A stretch of 64,000 bases of DNA from Curtobacterium sp. UCD-KPL2560. Its GTDB lineage: Bacteria; Actinomycetota; Actinomycetes; Actinomycetales; Microbacteriaceae. The notes beneath the pieces were generated by a model. The model did not search any database and had not been told where the DNA came from. It worked only from the letters and a program-made list of their open reading frames with translations. The position numbers and the translations under genes were made by a program. The stretch lies in contig NZ_MCIG01000009.1 of the NCBI RefSeq assembly GCF_001705035.1, positions 1 to 64,000 of the forward strand, written 5' to 3'. Of this stretch, positions 34,676-43,555 are shown piece by piece (within the stretch, counting starts at the first letter, position 1; each line of letters opens with the position of its first letter).

Positions 34676-34704
34676 CTGCACGTGCCGGAGGCGTCGGGAC
34701 GGGG

Positions 34705-35556
34705 TCAGCGCTGCCCGCGGGTGACCCAGCGCGCGCGTGCGGTGAGCCCGACGCGGAGCACGAGCCGCAGGGGCGCGAGCCACCACGCGTCGTACCGACG
34801 GGACAGGAAGCGGTAGGCGCTCCTGTGGTGCTCGCGCTCCATCCGCTTCACGTTGCGGGCCGTCGAGTGCGCGCCGCTGTGCGTGACGACGGCGCTCGGG
34901 ACGTACCGGTTCGCCCAGCCGGCCTCGGTGACGCGGGCGCCGAGGTCGACGTCCTCGAAGTACATGAAGTAGCCCTCGTCGAACCCGCCGAGCGCCGCGA
35001 AGCGGTCCCGCCGGACGAGCAGGCACGCCCCGGAGAGCCACCCGGCGTCGCGCTCGCGGTCGGTGTCACGTTCGGCCTTGTACCGCACCGACCACGGGTT
35101 GCCCGGCCACATCCGTCCGAACGCGGCGTGCCCGATCCCGGTCCGGATCGACGGCAGGTTCCGCGCCGACGGGTACACCTCGCCGTCGGCGTCGATGATG
35201 CGCGGGCCGAAGACGGCGCCGTCCGGGGTCCGGGTCGCCGCCTCGACGAGTGTTCCGATCGCACCGGGGGTGACCTCGACGTCCGGGTTGGACACGAGCA
35301 CGTACTCGACGTCGGCGCCGAGCGTCGCCACGCCCGCCGCGACACCGCCGCCGTAGCCGCGGTTGTCGGGCAGGTCGACGAACCGGGCACCGTGGCGCTC
35401 GGCGACGGCCCGCTCGGCGGCCTGCTCCGACGAGGCGTTGTCGACCACGACCACGTCGACGTCGGCGTACCCGTCGGACGCGCGCACGCTCGCGAGGAAG
35501 CCGTCGAGGGCGTCGGTCGAGTCGTACGCGACGGTGACGACGGCGACGCGGCTCAT
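34705..35556 (-). CDS. GT2-family glycosyltransferase, rhamnosyltransferase-like
   Basis: A 283-residue GT-A enzyme: VAVVTVAYDSTDALDGFL at the start, VDVVVVDNASSE, RFVDLPDNRGYGGGVAAG, VLVSNPDVEVTP as the DXD-like motif, and GYFMYFEDVDLGARV with the catalytic ED. This pattern is typical of GT2 rhamnosyltransferases. The ATG overlaps the stop of the upstream GT4 gene (ATGA), so the pair is co-translated. With dTDP-rhamnose genes adjacent, rhamnose is a likely donor. Confidence 0.88.
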   Translation of the reverse strand: MSRVAVVTVAYDSTDALDGFLASVRASDGYADVDVVVVDNASSEQAAERAVAERHGARFVDLPDNRGYGGGVAAGVATLGADVEYVLVSNPDVEVTPGAIGTLVEAATRTPDGAVFGPRIIDADGEVYPSARNLPSIRTGIGHAAFGRMWPGNPWSVRYKAERDTDRERDAGWLSGACLLVRRDRFAALGGFDEGYFMYFEDVDLGARVTEAGWANRYVPSAVVTHSGAHSTARNVKRMEREHHRSAYRFLSRRYDAWWLAPLRLVLRVGLTARARWVTRGQR

Positions 35557-36674
35557 CGCGCGCTCCGGAAGGCGTCGAGGTGGGCGCGCGCGGTCGCGGC
35601 CCAGGTGAACCCGGCGGCGCGGGTGACCGCTGCCGTGCCGAGTGCGTCGCGGCGGTCGGGGTCGGCGAGGAGCGAGCGGAGCGCCTCGGCGATCGCTGCC
35701 GCGTCGGGTTCGGTGTACGCGACCGCGTCGCCGCCGACCTCGGGCAGTGCGGTGCGGTCGGTGGTCAGCACGCACGCGCCCGTCGCCATCGCCTCGAGCA
35801 CGGGCAGCCCGAAGCCCTCGGCGGAGCTCGGGTAGGCCACGACCGTGGCGCCGCCGAGCAGACCGGGCAGGGTCTCGACGGGCAGGTAGCCGACCTCGTG
35901 CACGCCGTCCTGCGGCCCCACGGCGTCGAGGGCGGCGGCCGCGACCGGGTCCCACCCGCGCTGTCCCGCGACGACGAGGTCGGGCGTGCCCGGGTGGTCG
36001 CGACGGAGCCGGCGGTGGGCCTCGACGAGCGGGCCGACGTTCTTGCGCGGTTCGATCGTCCCCAGGAACGCGATCCACCCGCGCCCGCGGTCGAGGCCGA
36101 CCTCGGCTGCCGCGGCCGCGACGTCGGCGTCGCTCGGCTCGTGGAAGACCCGGCGGTCGACGCCGTGGTGTGCCACCGCGAGCTCGGCCCGCACCGGTCG
36201 GACGTGGGCGCGGAGGGCGTCGGCGGTCGCGGCGCTCGGCACGAGGCAGACGCGGCGACGAGCGAGTGCGGCGCGGGTCCAGGCGCGGAAGAACCAGCGC
36301 TTGACCGGCACGTGCGCGCCCGGGTCGGTGAAGAAGGTCGCGTCGTGCAGCGTGACGACCGTGCGGTGCGCCAGGAGCGGGAACGTGTAGTGGGGGGAGT
36401 GCAGCACCCGGGCGCCGGCGCGCAGGCGGAGCAGGGGGAGTCCGAACTGCTCCCAGACGAAGCGCAGCGGTCGCGAACGGATCCAGTCCGGGGCCACGGT
36501 GATGCGCGCCGACGGGGCGATCGCCCGGAAGTGCTCGACGTGTCCGCGGCGCAGGACGAGCGCGAACGGCGCACCGAGTTCGTGCAGGCCGGCGACGAGC
36601 CCCTCGAGGTAGCGCCCCACGCCCCCGAGACGTTCCGGCACCGCCGTCCCGTCGATCAGCAGCGGAACGGTCAT
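35553..36674 (-). CDS. GT4-family glycosyltransferase
   Basis: A 373-residue GT-B enzyme: N-terminal ERLGGVGRYLEGLVAGLH, then LHDATFF, FLGTIEPRKNVGPLVEAHRRL and the donor site VVAYPSSAEGFGLPVLEAMATG. It resembles the neighbouring GT4 at 29902. It overlaps the GT2 downstream by 4 bp, forming a two-gene operon. Sugar specificity is unknown. Confidence 0.88.
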   Translation of the reverse strand: MTVPLLIDGTAVPERLGGVGRYLEGLVAGLHELGAPFALVLRRGHVEHFRAIAPSARITVAPDWIRSRPLRFVWEQFGLPLLRLRAGARVLHSPHYTFPLLAHRTVVTLHDATFFTDPGAHVPVKRWFFRAWTRAALARRRVCLVPSAATADALRAHVRPVRAELAVAHHGVDRRVFHEPSDADVAAAAAEVGLDRGRGWIAFLGTIEPRKNVGPLVEAHRRLRRDHPGTPDLVVAGQRGWDPVAAAALDAVGPQDGVHEVGYLPVETLPGLLGGATVVAYPSSAEGFGLPVLEAMATGACVLTTDRTALPEVGGDAVAYTEPDAAAIAEALRSLLADPDRRDALGTAAVTRAAGFTWAATARAHLDAFRSAR

Positions 36675-36737
36675 GGAGCTGTACGGTTCCTCTCGGCTGG
36701 CAGGGCAGCGTCAAGCATAACGGACCCCGCCAGCCGC

Positions 36738-36743
36738 TACGCT
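36738..36743 (+). promoter_or_regulatory. leaderless-type -10 box of the glycosyltransferase gene at 36751
   Basis: TACGCT ends 7 nt before the GTG at 36751. Confidence 0.5.
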
Positions 36744-36750
36744 CGCTCAG

Positions 36751-38163
36751 GTGACCACAACCCGTGTCCCTGCTCGCGCGCGCGTGCTCCTCATCGTGGG
36801 CGAGCCGATCTCCGAGCGCCTCGCCGGCCCGGCGATCCGCGCGTGGGAGATCGCCCGCGCGCTCACCGCCCGCAACCACCACGTGACCATCGCGTCCTCA
36901 CGGTCCGTCTCGCGCGAGGGCGAGGGCTTCCGCGTCGTCGAGTTCCGCGGCGACAACGCCGAGGCGCTGGTCGACGAGTCCGACGTCGTCGTCTTCCAGG
37001 GCGGCTTCTACGCCTCGATGCCCTGGTTGGCGGTGCGCCCGCAGATCCAGGTGATGGACCTCTACGACCCGTTCCACCTGGAGTTCCTCGGGCGCCAGCA
37101 CGGCTTCGACCGCGACGAGGAGACCCGCGTCGTGAGCGAGCTGACGAAGGAGCTCAACGCGCAGCTCTCCCGGGCCGACCTGGTGCTCTGCGCCAACGAC
37201 CGACAGCGGGACCTCTGGATCGGCCAGCTGGCCGCGCTCGGTCGGGTGCGCCCGGTGAACGGTCGCGCCGGCGCGGCGGCGGGTGACGGCAGCGGGAGCA
37301 TCGACGACCTCGTGCGCATCGCCCCGTTCGGGGTCACCGACCAGCCCTTCGAACCGACGACGGGTGTCCTGCGCGGTGTCGTCGACGGGATCGGCACCGA
37401 CGACTTCGTCCTCGTCTGGGGCGGCGGCATCTACGACTGGTTCGACCCGCTGACCCTCATCCGCGCGGTCGACGTCGCACGGCACGAGGTCCCCGAGCTG
37501 CGGCTGTTCTTCATGGCGAAGGTGCACCCGAACGCCTGGCTCGACGGACACGCGGTCCCGGACCAGGCGGTCAGCCTGGCCCGCGAGCTCGGGATCCTCG
37601 GGACGCACGTGGTGTTCAACGAGGAGTGGGTGCCCTACGACGAGCGCGCCGGCTACCTCGCCGAGGCCGACGTGGGGGTCACCACGCACCCCGCGGGGCT
37701 CGAGACCCGCTTCAGCTTCCGCACCCGCAACCTCGACTACCTGTGGGCCGGCCTGCCGATCATCACGAGCGAGGGCGACGTGTTCGCCGACCTCGTCGAG
37801 CAGCACGGCAACGGGATCACCGTGCCGGTCGGCGACGTGGACGCCCTGGCCGCGGCGATCGTCCGGGCTGCCCGCGACGCACCGGCCCGCGAGGCGTGGG
37901 CGGCTGCGTCCCGCGACCTCGCGACCGCGATGACCTGGGAGCGCGTGCTCGGCCCGCTGCTCGACTTCATGGACGCGCCCGAGCGCAGCCAGGTGCCGAT
38001 CTGGAACATGGTCGAGGACCCGCCGCCGCTACCGGCACGCACCCGTCTGGACGACGTGCGGACCTTCGCACGGCTGCTGCGGCAGGGCGGGCCGCGCCTG
38101 GTCGCGGAACGGGTCCGGGACCGCGTGCGCCGCGAGGCGCTGCGGCTCAGCTCCAAGCGCTGA
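36751..38163 (+). CDS. GT4-like glycosyltransferase
   Basis: A 470-residue GT-B enzyme with the N-terminal VLLIVGEPISERLAGPAIRAWEIARAL and a C-terminal domain with WGGGIYDWFDPLTLIRAV, VVFNEEWVPYDERAGYLAEADVGVTTH and WAGLPIITSEGDVFADLV. A short Gly/Ala-rich stretch near residue 175 looks like a loop. About 60 basic residues at the C-terminus (ARLLRQGGPRLVAERVRDRVRR) may contact membrane lipids or partner proteins. Such proteins occur in O-antigen and teichoic-type loci. It is divergent from the GT pair and followed by a terminator. Confidence 0.8.
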   Translation: MTTTRVPARARVLLIVGEPISERLAGPAIRAWEIARALTARNHHVTIASSRSVSREGEGFRVVEFRGDNAEALVDESDVVVFQGGFYASMPWLAVRPQIQVMDLYDPFHLEFLGRQHGFDRDEETRVVSELTKELNAQLSRADLVLCANDRQRDLWIGQLAALGRVRPVNGRAGAAAGDGSGSIDDLVRIAPFGVTDQPFEPTTGVLRGVVDGIGTDDFVLVWGGGIYDWFDPLTLIRAVDVARHEVPELRLFFMAKVHPNAWLDGHAVPDQAVSLARELGILGTHVVFNEEWVPYDERAGYLAEADVGVTTHPAGLETRFSFRTRNLDYLWAGLPIITSEGDVFADLVEQHGNGITVPVGDVDALAAAIVRAARDAPAREAWAAASRDLATAMTWERVLGPLLDFMDAPERSQVPIWNMVEDPPPLPARTRLDDVRTFARLLRQGGPRLVAERVRDRVRREALRLSSKR

Positions 38164-38188
38164 CCGCGCCGCGCTGCGCGCGGACTGC

Positions 38189-38222
38189 GTCGCGTCCGGG
38201 ACGACGACGGGCCGGACGCGAC
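38189..38222. terminator. bidirectional terminator between convergent glycosyltransferase genes
   Basis: 11-bp perfect arms GTCGCGTCCGG and CCGGACGCGAC with a 12-nt loop. Confidence 0.7.
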
Positions 38223-38225
38223 CAG

Positions 38226-38252
38226 CGGAGGCGGGGCGCGCCTCCCGACCGG
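38226..38252. repeat. degenerate palindromic element B
   Basis: GGAGGC and GCCTCC arms with the family core GCGCCTCCCG, between the terminator and the next stop. Confidence 0.5.
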
Positions 38253-38253
38253 G

Positions 38254-39195
38254 TCAGCCGTCGAGTCGGGGACGCGGCGCGGTGGCGGTCCGGTCGATGG
38301 TGCGTCGGGCGCGGAGCGCGGCCGGGAGGCGCGTCACGGCCTGGGCGATTCCGTGCCGCTCGGCGCGCCCACGGTCGCGTGCGCGCGGGTCGCGGGCCGC
38401 GCTGTCGAGGGCGGTGCGGACGACCGTCCGCGCCACGGCGCGGGCGACGACGCCCCACGGGGCGTTCTTGACCGCCACGACCACGCGGTTCCGCGTGTTG
38501 GCGGTGACGAACCCCGCCGACCCGGTCCCGAGCGAGGACGCGTGCCGGTGCACCGCGACCGCGTCGCCGACGAACCGGACGCCGTGCCCGAGACGGCGCA
38601 GTCGCCAGCTGAGGTCGGTGTCCTCGTAGTACATGAAGAGCGACTCGTCGAACCCGCCGGCCTGGCGGAACGCCGGCATCGCGATCGCACAGGCGCCGCC
38701 GCAGAAGCCGAACACCTCCGGGTCGGCGTCGGCGGGGTGCGGGACGAGCCAGTCCCGGTCGCCGCCGTTGCCGGACCGGTCGACGACGTTGCCGGTCGAG
38801 TTGGTGCGGACCGGTTCGCCGGGCTCGGCGCGCAGGAGGATCCTGGCCGTCGTGGCGCCGGTGACGCTGCCGTCGAGGACCGGGGCGGTCAGGGCCCGGA
38901 GGAAGCCGGGCCGCGCGACCGCGTCGTTGTTGAGCAGCACGAGCACGTCGGCGGTCGAGGCACCCGCGGCGAGGTCGACACCCGCGCCGAAGCCGCCGTT
39001 GACGGGGCTCTCCAGGACGCGCACCCCGGGCAGGGCGCTCCGCAGCCGCTCGACCGAGCCGTCGCCGGACGCGTTGTCGACGACCGTGACGACGGCGTCG
39101 ACCTCCGCGAGCTGGGGGAGGAGCGACTCGACGCACTCGATCGTCAGGTCCGCGCGTCGCCAGTTGACGACGACGACCTCGACCGCAGGCGCCAC
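38254..39195 (-). CDS. GT2-family glycosyltransferase
   Basis: A 313-residue GT-A enzyme: VEVVVVNWRRADLTIECVESLL, VVTVVDNASGDGS, RVLESPVNGGFGAGVD, VLVLLNNDAVARPGF and SLFMYYEDTDLSWRLRRLG with the acidic catalytic residues. A basic C-terminal region of about 50 residues follows. GTG at 39195 is the first plausible start; the frame further upstream overlaps the ABC transporter gene. It lies 5 bp after that gene's stop and so belongs to the Wzm-Wzt operon, suggesting it builds the exported glycan. Confidence 0.85.
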   Translation of the reverse strand: MAPAVEVVVVNWRRADLTIECVESLLPQLAEVDAVVTVVDNASGDGSVERLRSALPGVRVLESPVNGGFGAGVDLAAGASTADVLVLLNNDAVARPGFLRALTAPVLDGSVTGATTARILLRAEPGEPVRTNSTGNVVDRSGNGGDRDWLVPHPADADPEVFGFCGGACAIAMPAFRQAGGFDESLFMYYEDTDLSWRLRRLGHGVRFVGDAVAVHRHASSLGTGSAGFVTANTRNRVVVAVKNAPWGVVARAVARTVVRTALDSAARDPRARDRGRAERHGIAQAVTRLPAALRARRTIDRTATAPRPRLDG

Positions 39196-39200
39196 CGGCG

Positions 39201-40409
39201 TCAGAACTGGATCGCGGCTGCGGCGCCGATCGGACCGTACGAGCTGCTGTTCGGGCGGACCGTGAAGGTCGCGCCCTCGGTGAGGCGGTGGATCTCCTGG
39301 CCGCCGCGGCCGAACAGCGCGCTGGTGACGCGGTACTCGCCGCCGCCGAGACGGACGTCGGAGAACGTGAAGCGCACCGTCCGGGAGCCCTGGAACGACG
39401 GTGTCGGCACCTTGAGCATGTCGGTGTGCGTGCCGACCACGACCTGCCCGAACGGGTTGTCGACGTGCACGCCGATGCCCCAGTCGTCGAGCTGCGTCTT
39501 CGCGTCGAGCTCGACGTCGATGGTGAGCGGACGGTCCGGGGCGACGACGACCTGGTCGGTGCTCCGGTCGTGCTCGCCGTCGACCACGATCGAACGCACC
39601 CGGGCGATGTCGAACGCGGGGGTCGCGGCCTGGGCCGGACGCTCGGCGTTGGCGGCGTCCGCGTCGATGGTGGTCTGGAACCCGGAGCGCAGCACGCTCA
39701 CGGCGTCCGTCGGGTCGCCGTCGAACATGACGTTGCCCCGGGCGAGCACGAGCGCGCGGGAGCAGAGGTCGGTGATCTGGTTCAGCGTGTGCGTGACGAG
39801 CACGATCGTCCGGCCCTCGGCCTGGAACGACGCGATCTTGTCGAGGCACTTCTTCTGGAACGCCTCGTCGCCGACGGCGAGGACCTCGTCCACGAGGAGC
39901 AGGTCGGGGTCGACGTGCACCGCGACGGCGAACGCGAGCCGGACGTACATGCCGCTCGAGTAGAACTTCACCTGCGTGTCGATGAACTCCGCGATGCCCG
40001 AGAAGTCGACGATGTCGTCGAAGTAGCGGTCGGTCTGGGTGCGCGAGAGCCCGAGGATCGACGCGTTCAGGTAGACGTTCTCGCGGCCGGTCAGGTCGGC
40101 GTGGAAGCCCGCGCCGAGCTCGAGCAGCGCGGCCATCCGACCCCGGCGCACGACGGAGCCGCTCGTCGGCTGGATGATCCCGCCGATGGTCTTCAGCAGC
40201 GTCGACTTGCCCGAGCCGTTCGGCCCGATGAGCCCGACCGTCGAGCCGGAGTCGATCTCGAGGTCGACGTTGCGGAGGGCCCAGAAGTCCTCACGGAACG
40301 CGCTGTTCCGACCGGCGCTGAGGACGCGCTCCTTGAGGCTCTTCTCCTTGTGCAGCACGAACCGCTTGGAGACGTCCTGGACGCGGACGATGGGGGTGGC
40401 GGGGGACAT
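39201..40409 (-). CDS. polysaccharide ABC exporter ATPase with carbohydrate-recognition tail (Wzt-type)
   Basis: A 402-residue protein. Residues 1-245 form the ATPase: Walker A GPNGSGKSTLLK, signature-like FYSSGMYVRLAFAV and Walker B LLLVDEVLAVGDEAF. Residues about 255-402 form a beta-rich extension (DWGIGVHVDNPFGQVVVGTHT, GGGEYRVTSALFG), as in Wzt proteins whose C-terminal domain recognises the glycan to be exported. The tail ends YGPIGAAAAIQF. With the permease encoded 3 bp upstream it exports a polyprenyl-linked polymer. Confidence 0.92.
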   Translation of the reverse strand: MSPATPIVRVQDVSKRFVLHKEKSLKERVLSAGRNSAFREDFWALRNVDLEIDSGSTVGLIGPNGSGKSTLLKTIGGIIQPTSGSVVRRGRMAALLELGAGFHADLTGRENVYLNASILGLSRTQTDRYFDDIVDFSGIAEFIDTQVKFYSSGMYVRLAFAVAVHVDPDLLLVDEVLAVGDEAFQKKCLDKIASFQAEGRTIVLVTHTLNQITDLCSRALVLARGNVMFDGDPTDAVSVLRSGFQTTIDADAANAERPAQAATPAFDIARVRSIVVDGEHDRSTDQVVVAPDRPLTIDVELDAKTQLDDWGIGVHVDNPFGQVVVGTHTDMLKVPTPSFQGSRTVRFTFSDVRLGGGEYRVTSALFGRGGQEIHRLTEGATFTVRPNSSSYGPIGAAAAIQF

Positions 40410-40412
40410 CGA

Positions 40413-41324
40413 TCAGAGCTCCTGGGCGAAGTTGCCCTGCAGGCGGGAGAAGACCCGCTGCGAGACGAACAGCAGCACGAGGCCGACGACGAGCGCGACG
40501 AGCATGCGGGTGGCGAGGTGGTCCGGCGTGGTGCCGTGGCTCGTCTCGCCCCACATCGCCTGCTGGAAGCCGATCACGGCGATGGTGACGGGGTTGTTGA
40601 GGTAGATCTCGGTGAGCCAGCCGGGCACGCGGTCGGCGACCTGCGTCCACGAGTAGACGATCGGCGAGCCCCACATGGCGAGCATGAGCACGACCTCGAC
40701 GAGGTACTGGACGTCGCGGAGGTACACGTTCAGGGCGCCGAGCAGGAGCGCGAGCGCGACGGCGTACACGATCGTCAGGACGAGGGCACCCACGCCGTAG
40801 AGCAGGTCCCAGCCGAACGCCACGGTCTGCAGCGCGAGCGCCGCGACGAGCAGGATGGCGAACTGGATGAGGAAGTTGAACAGCGACGACCCGACCGAGG
40901 ACAGCGTGAAGATCTCGCGCGGCAGGTAGACCTTCTTGACGAGCCCCGCGTTCACCACGATGGACGCGGTGCCGGCGCCGACGATCTCCTGGAAGACGGT
41001 GAAGATCGTCAGGCCGGAGAAGATGTAGATCGCGAAGTTGTCGATCGCCTTGGCGTTGCCGAGGAACGTCCCGAGCACCACGTAGTAGATGAACAGCTGC
41101 GTGAGCGGCCGGGCGAGGCTCCAGAGGAAGCCGAGCGACGAGTCCTTGTACCGGGCCTTCAGCTCGCGCTTCGTGAGCATGCCGAGCAGTTCGCGCTGGA
41201 CCCAGATGTCGCGGACGGTGTTGGCGAACCCGACGAGTCCGCTGCCGTTCGCCCCGGCGTGCTGCCAGGGCTCGGTGGCGAGCCGCTCCGCACGTTCGTT
41301 GGCCACTGCGCTCGCGTCTGGCAT
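40413..41324 (-). CDS. polysaccharide ABC exporter permease (Wzm-type)
   Basis: About 303 residues with six membrane spans of the ABC2 type. The amphipathic start WVQRELLGMLTKRELKARYKDSSLGFLWSLARPL is typical of Wzm/TagG-type permeases. Two starts are possible: ATG at 41324 with GAGGAG upstream, which I prefer, or GTG at 41357. It forms the channel for the polymer recognised by the Wzt tail. Co-transcribed with the ATPase and the GT2 downstream. Confidence 0.92.
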   Translation of the reverse strand: MPDASAVANERAERLATEPWQHAGANGSGLVGFANTVRDIWVQRELLGMLTKRELKARYKDSSLGFLWSLARPLTQLFIYYVVLGTFLGNAKAIDNFAIYIFSGLTIFTVFQEIVGAGTASIVVNAGLVKKVYLPREIFTLSSVGSSLFNFLIQFAILLVAALALQTVAFGWDLLYGVGALVLTIVYAVALALLLGALNVYLRDVQYLVEVVLMLAMWGSPIVYSWTQVADRVPGWLTEIYLNNPVTIAVIGFQQAMWGETSHGTTPDHLATRMLVALVVGLVLLFVSQRVFSRLQGNFAQEL

Positions 41325-41403
41325 GTGCTGCGGTCTCCTCACGGGGGCTTCGGTCACGCGGACGCGCAGACCGGCGGCGACCTGACGATCGCCGCGGAGA
41401 TAC

Positions 41404-41409
41404 TACGAT
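41404..41409 (+). promoter_or_regulatory. candidate -10 box of the RgpF-WbsX gene
   Basis: TACGAT in the divergent gap, about 55 bp before a purine-rich ribosome-binding-like sequence (GGAAGGGG, 41451-41458). Confidence 0.4.
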
Positions 41410-41598
41410 AGACCGCCTGGAGCAGCGGTCCGACCCTCGCTCCTCGCGATCGGAAGGGGCGACATCATCAGGATCCGAACGTGGGCCGGGGCGAAGCGAC
41501 GCCTGGGGCGGTACCGCATCAGCCTCGGACGGGCACTGCTCCGCGAGGCCGCCGCCGCCGAGACCGCGGCCCTGCCGTCCTACGACTTCGGCACCTGG

Positions 41599-43506
41599 GT
41601 GCAGCGACGCTCCGGCGGCCGCTTCGTCGGGTTCCCCGAGCACTGGCGCGACCTGGTCGCCGCGGCCGACCGCGAGCGCACCCCGGCGGAGCGCGACGCG
41701 CCCCCGCGCGTGGCGGTCGTGCTGCACGTGCACTACCCGGAACTGCTGCCCGGGCTCGTCGAGCGACTGCGGTCCGTGCCCGAGCCGTTCGACCTCGTGG
41801 TCACGGTGACCGAGGGCGTGGACGTCGCGGTCGACACGAGCGCGCTCGACCTGGTGCGCCGCGTCGTCGTCCTGCCGATCGAGAACCGCGGTCGCGACGT
41901 CCTGCCGCTCGTGTCCGTCGTGAACGCCGGGCTGCTCGACGGCTACGACGCCGTGCTCAAGGTGCACACGAAGCGATCGGCCTGGCGCGCCGACCACGAG
42001 TCGCTGCAGGGGAGCGGAGCCGACTGGCGCGACGAACTGCTCGACGCCGTGCTCGGCGACCGCGACCAGGTCGCGCGCGTGATCGAGGCGCTCCGGCACA
42101 CCGACGCGGGCATGGTGACCTCGGGCGCGTCCATCGTCGGCGCCGAGCACTGGGGCGCCGACGAGCACGGCGTCCGGTCGCTGCTGCGACGCCTCGAGCT
42201 CGAGGACCTCGTCATCGACCTGCGGTTCCCGGCCGGCTCGGTGTACTGGACGAAGGGCTTCGTGCTCCGCGGCCTCCGTGCCCTGCGGATGGACCGCGAC
42301 GACTTCCCGGACGAGCGCGGCGAGATCGACGGCACCACGGCGCACGCCGTCGAGCGGCTGCTCGGGGTGCTCACCGTGGAGAGCGGTCTGACCGTGTCGG
42401 CCGTCGACGACCTGCCCGCACGACGGCCCGAACCGGCGGTGCGCGCCGAGCTCGTGCCCTTCTACCTGCCGCAGTTCCACACCTTCCCGGAGAACGACGC
42501 GTGGTGGGGCGCCGGCTTCACCGAGTGGACGAACGTCACGCGCGCCGTCCCCGACTACCACGGGCACGCGCAGCCGATGCTGCCCGGCGCGCTCGGGTTC
42601 TACGACCTGCACCGCGACGAGGTCCGGGCCGCCCAGACCCGACTCGCGCGGGACGCCGGCATCGGGGCGTTCATGTACTACCACTACTGGTTCGCGGGCA
42701 AGCGCCTGATGGACATGCCGCTCGAGCGCCTCGCCGCGAGCGACACCGACCAGCGGTTCTGCGTGATGTGGGCGAACGAGGACTGGACCCGCACCTGGGA
42801 CGGCCGGGGCGACAGCGTCCTGATCGCCCAGGACTACGACCAGGTCCCCGCAGAGGACTTCATCGACCACCTGCTCCCGCTGCTGGGCGACCCGCGCTGG
42901 TTCCGCATCCGCGGCGCCGCCGTGATCGCGGTGTACCGCCCGGCACACCTGCCGGACCACCGCGCGACCATCGCGGAGTGGCGTCGGCGTGCGGACGCGG
43001 CCGGCGTCGGACCGCTGCACGTGCTCGGCGTGGACGTCGGCGCGGTGTTCGACGGGCTCGACGCCGACGGCATCGAGGACTCCGGGCTCGACGGCCTGAT
43101 GGGCTTCCCGCCGCACAACCACGAGTGGCACTGGAAGGAGCAGGGGCAGCTCGGGGTCCGTCCGGACTTCGCGGGCCGCATCCTCAGCTACCGGGGCACG
43201 GCGGACGGGGCGATCTCGCGCCTGCGCCTCCCGGAGGGGTACGGCGCGGTGGCCCCCGGCGTGATGGTCGGGTTCGACAACACGGCCCGCCGGCAGCTCG
43301 CTCCCGACGTCTGGTACGGAGCGAACCCCTTCACCTTCCGACGCTGGCTGGCCGAGGCCGTCCGGTCCGCGGAGCGGGTGACCCCGGACGCGCCCGTGGT
43401 GTTCCTGAACGCCTGGAACGAGTGGGCCGAGGGCGCCGTGCTCGAGCCGACCGAGCGGTACGGGGCGACCTACCTGGACGCCGTCGCGTCGGTCGGCGCC
43501 CGATGA
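41599..43506 (+). CDS. RgpF-like plus WbsX-like (GH99-like) two-domain glycan assembly protein
   Basis: At least 635 residues. The first half (about 1-275) resembles RgpF rhamnan-synthesis proteins: VAVVLHVHYPELLPGLVERL, ENRGRDVLPLVSVV, DAVLKVHTKRSAW. The second half (about 285-630) is WbsX-like: VPFYLPQFHTFPENDAWWGAGFTEW, FMYYHYWFAGKRLMD, WANEDWTRTWDG and FLNAWNEWAEGAVLEP. GTG at 41599 is the first ordinary start codon, but coding-like sequence and a good ribosome binding site lie further upstream, around 41451-41470, where only ATC codons are found, so the true start may be non-standard. The gene faces away from the Wzm-Wzt operon and is followed by a second large transferase. Confidence 0.82.
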   Translation: MQRRSGGRFVGFPEHWRDLVAAADRERTPAERDAPPRVAVVLHVHYPELLPGLVERLRSVPEPFDLVVTVTEGVDVAVDTSALDLVRRVVVLPIENRGRDVLPLVSVVNAGLLDGYDAVLKVHTKRSAWRADHESLQGSGADWRDELLDAVLGDRDQVARVIEALRHTDAGMVTSGASIVGAEHWGADEHGVRSLLRRLELEDLVIDLRFPAGSVYWTKGFVLRGLRALRMDRDDFPDERGEIDGTTAHAVERLLGVLTVESGLTVSAVDDLPARRPEPAVRAELVPFYLPQFHTFPENDAWWGAGFTEWTNVTRAVPDYHGHAQPMLPGALGFYDLHRDEVRAAQTRLARDAGIGAFMYYHYWFAGKRLMDMPLERLAASDTDQRFCVMWANEDWTRTWDGRGDSVLIAQDYDQVPAEDFIDHLLPLLGDPRWFRIRGAAVIAVYRPAHLPDHRATIAEWRRRADAAGVGPLHVLGVDVGAVFDGLDADGIEDSGLDGLMGFPPHNHEWHWKEQGQLGVRPDFAGRILSYRGTADGAISRLRLPEGYGAVAPGVMVGFDNTARRQLAPDVWYGANPFTFRRWLAEAVRSAERVTPDAPVVFLNAWNEWAEGAVLEPTERYGATYLDAVASVGAR

Positions 43507-43514
43507 GCACCCCC

Positions 43515-43520
43515 TAGACT
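43515..43520 (+). promoter_or_regulatory. candidate -10 box of the large transferase gene
   Basis: TAGACT, about 36 nt before the TTG at 43556, leaving room for the GAAGGA ribosome binding site at 43547-43552. Confidence 0.45.
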
Positions 43521-43555
43521 GCCGGAGTCAACCGCCACCAGTGGGAGAAGGATCG

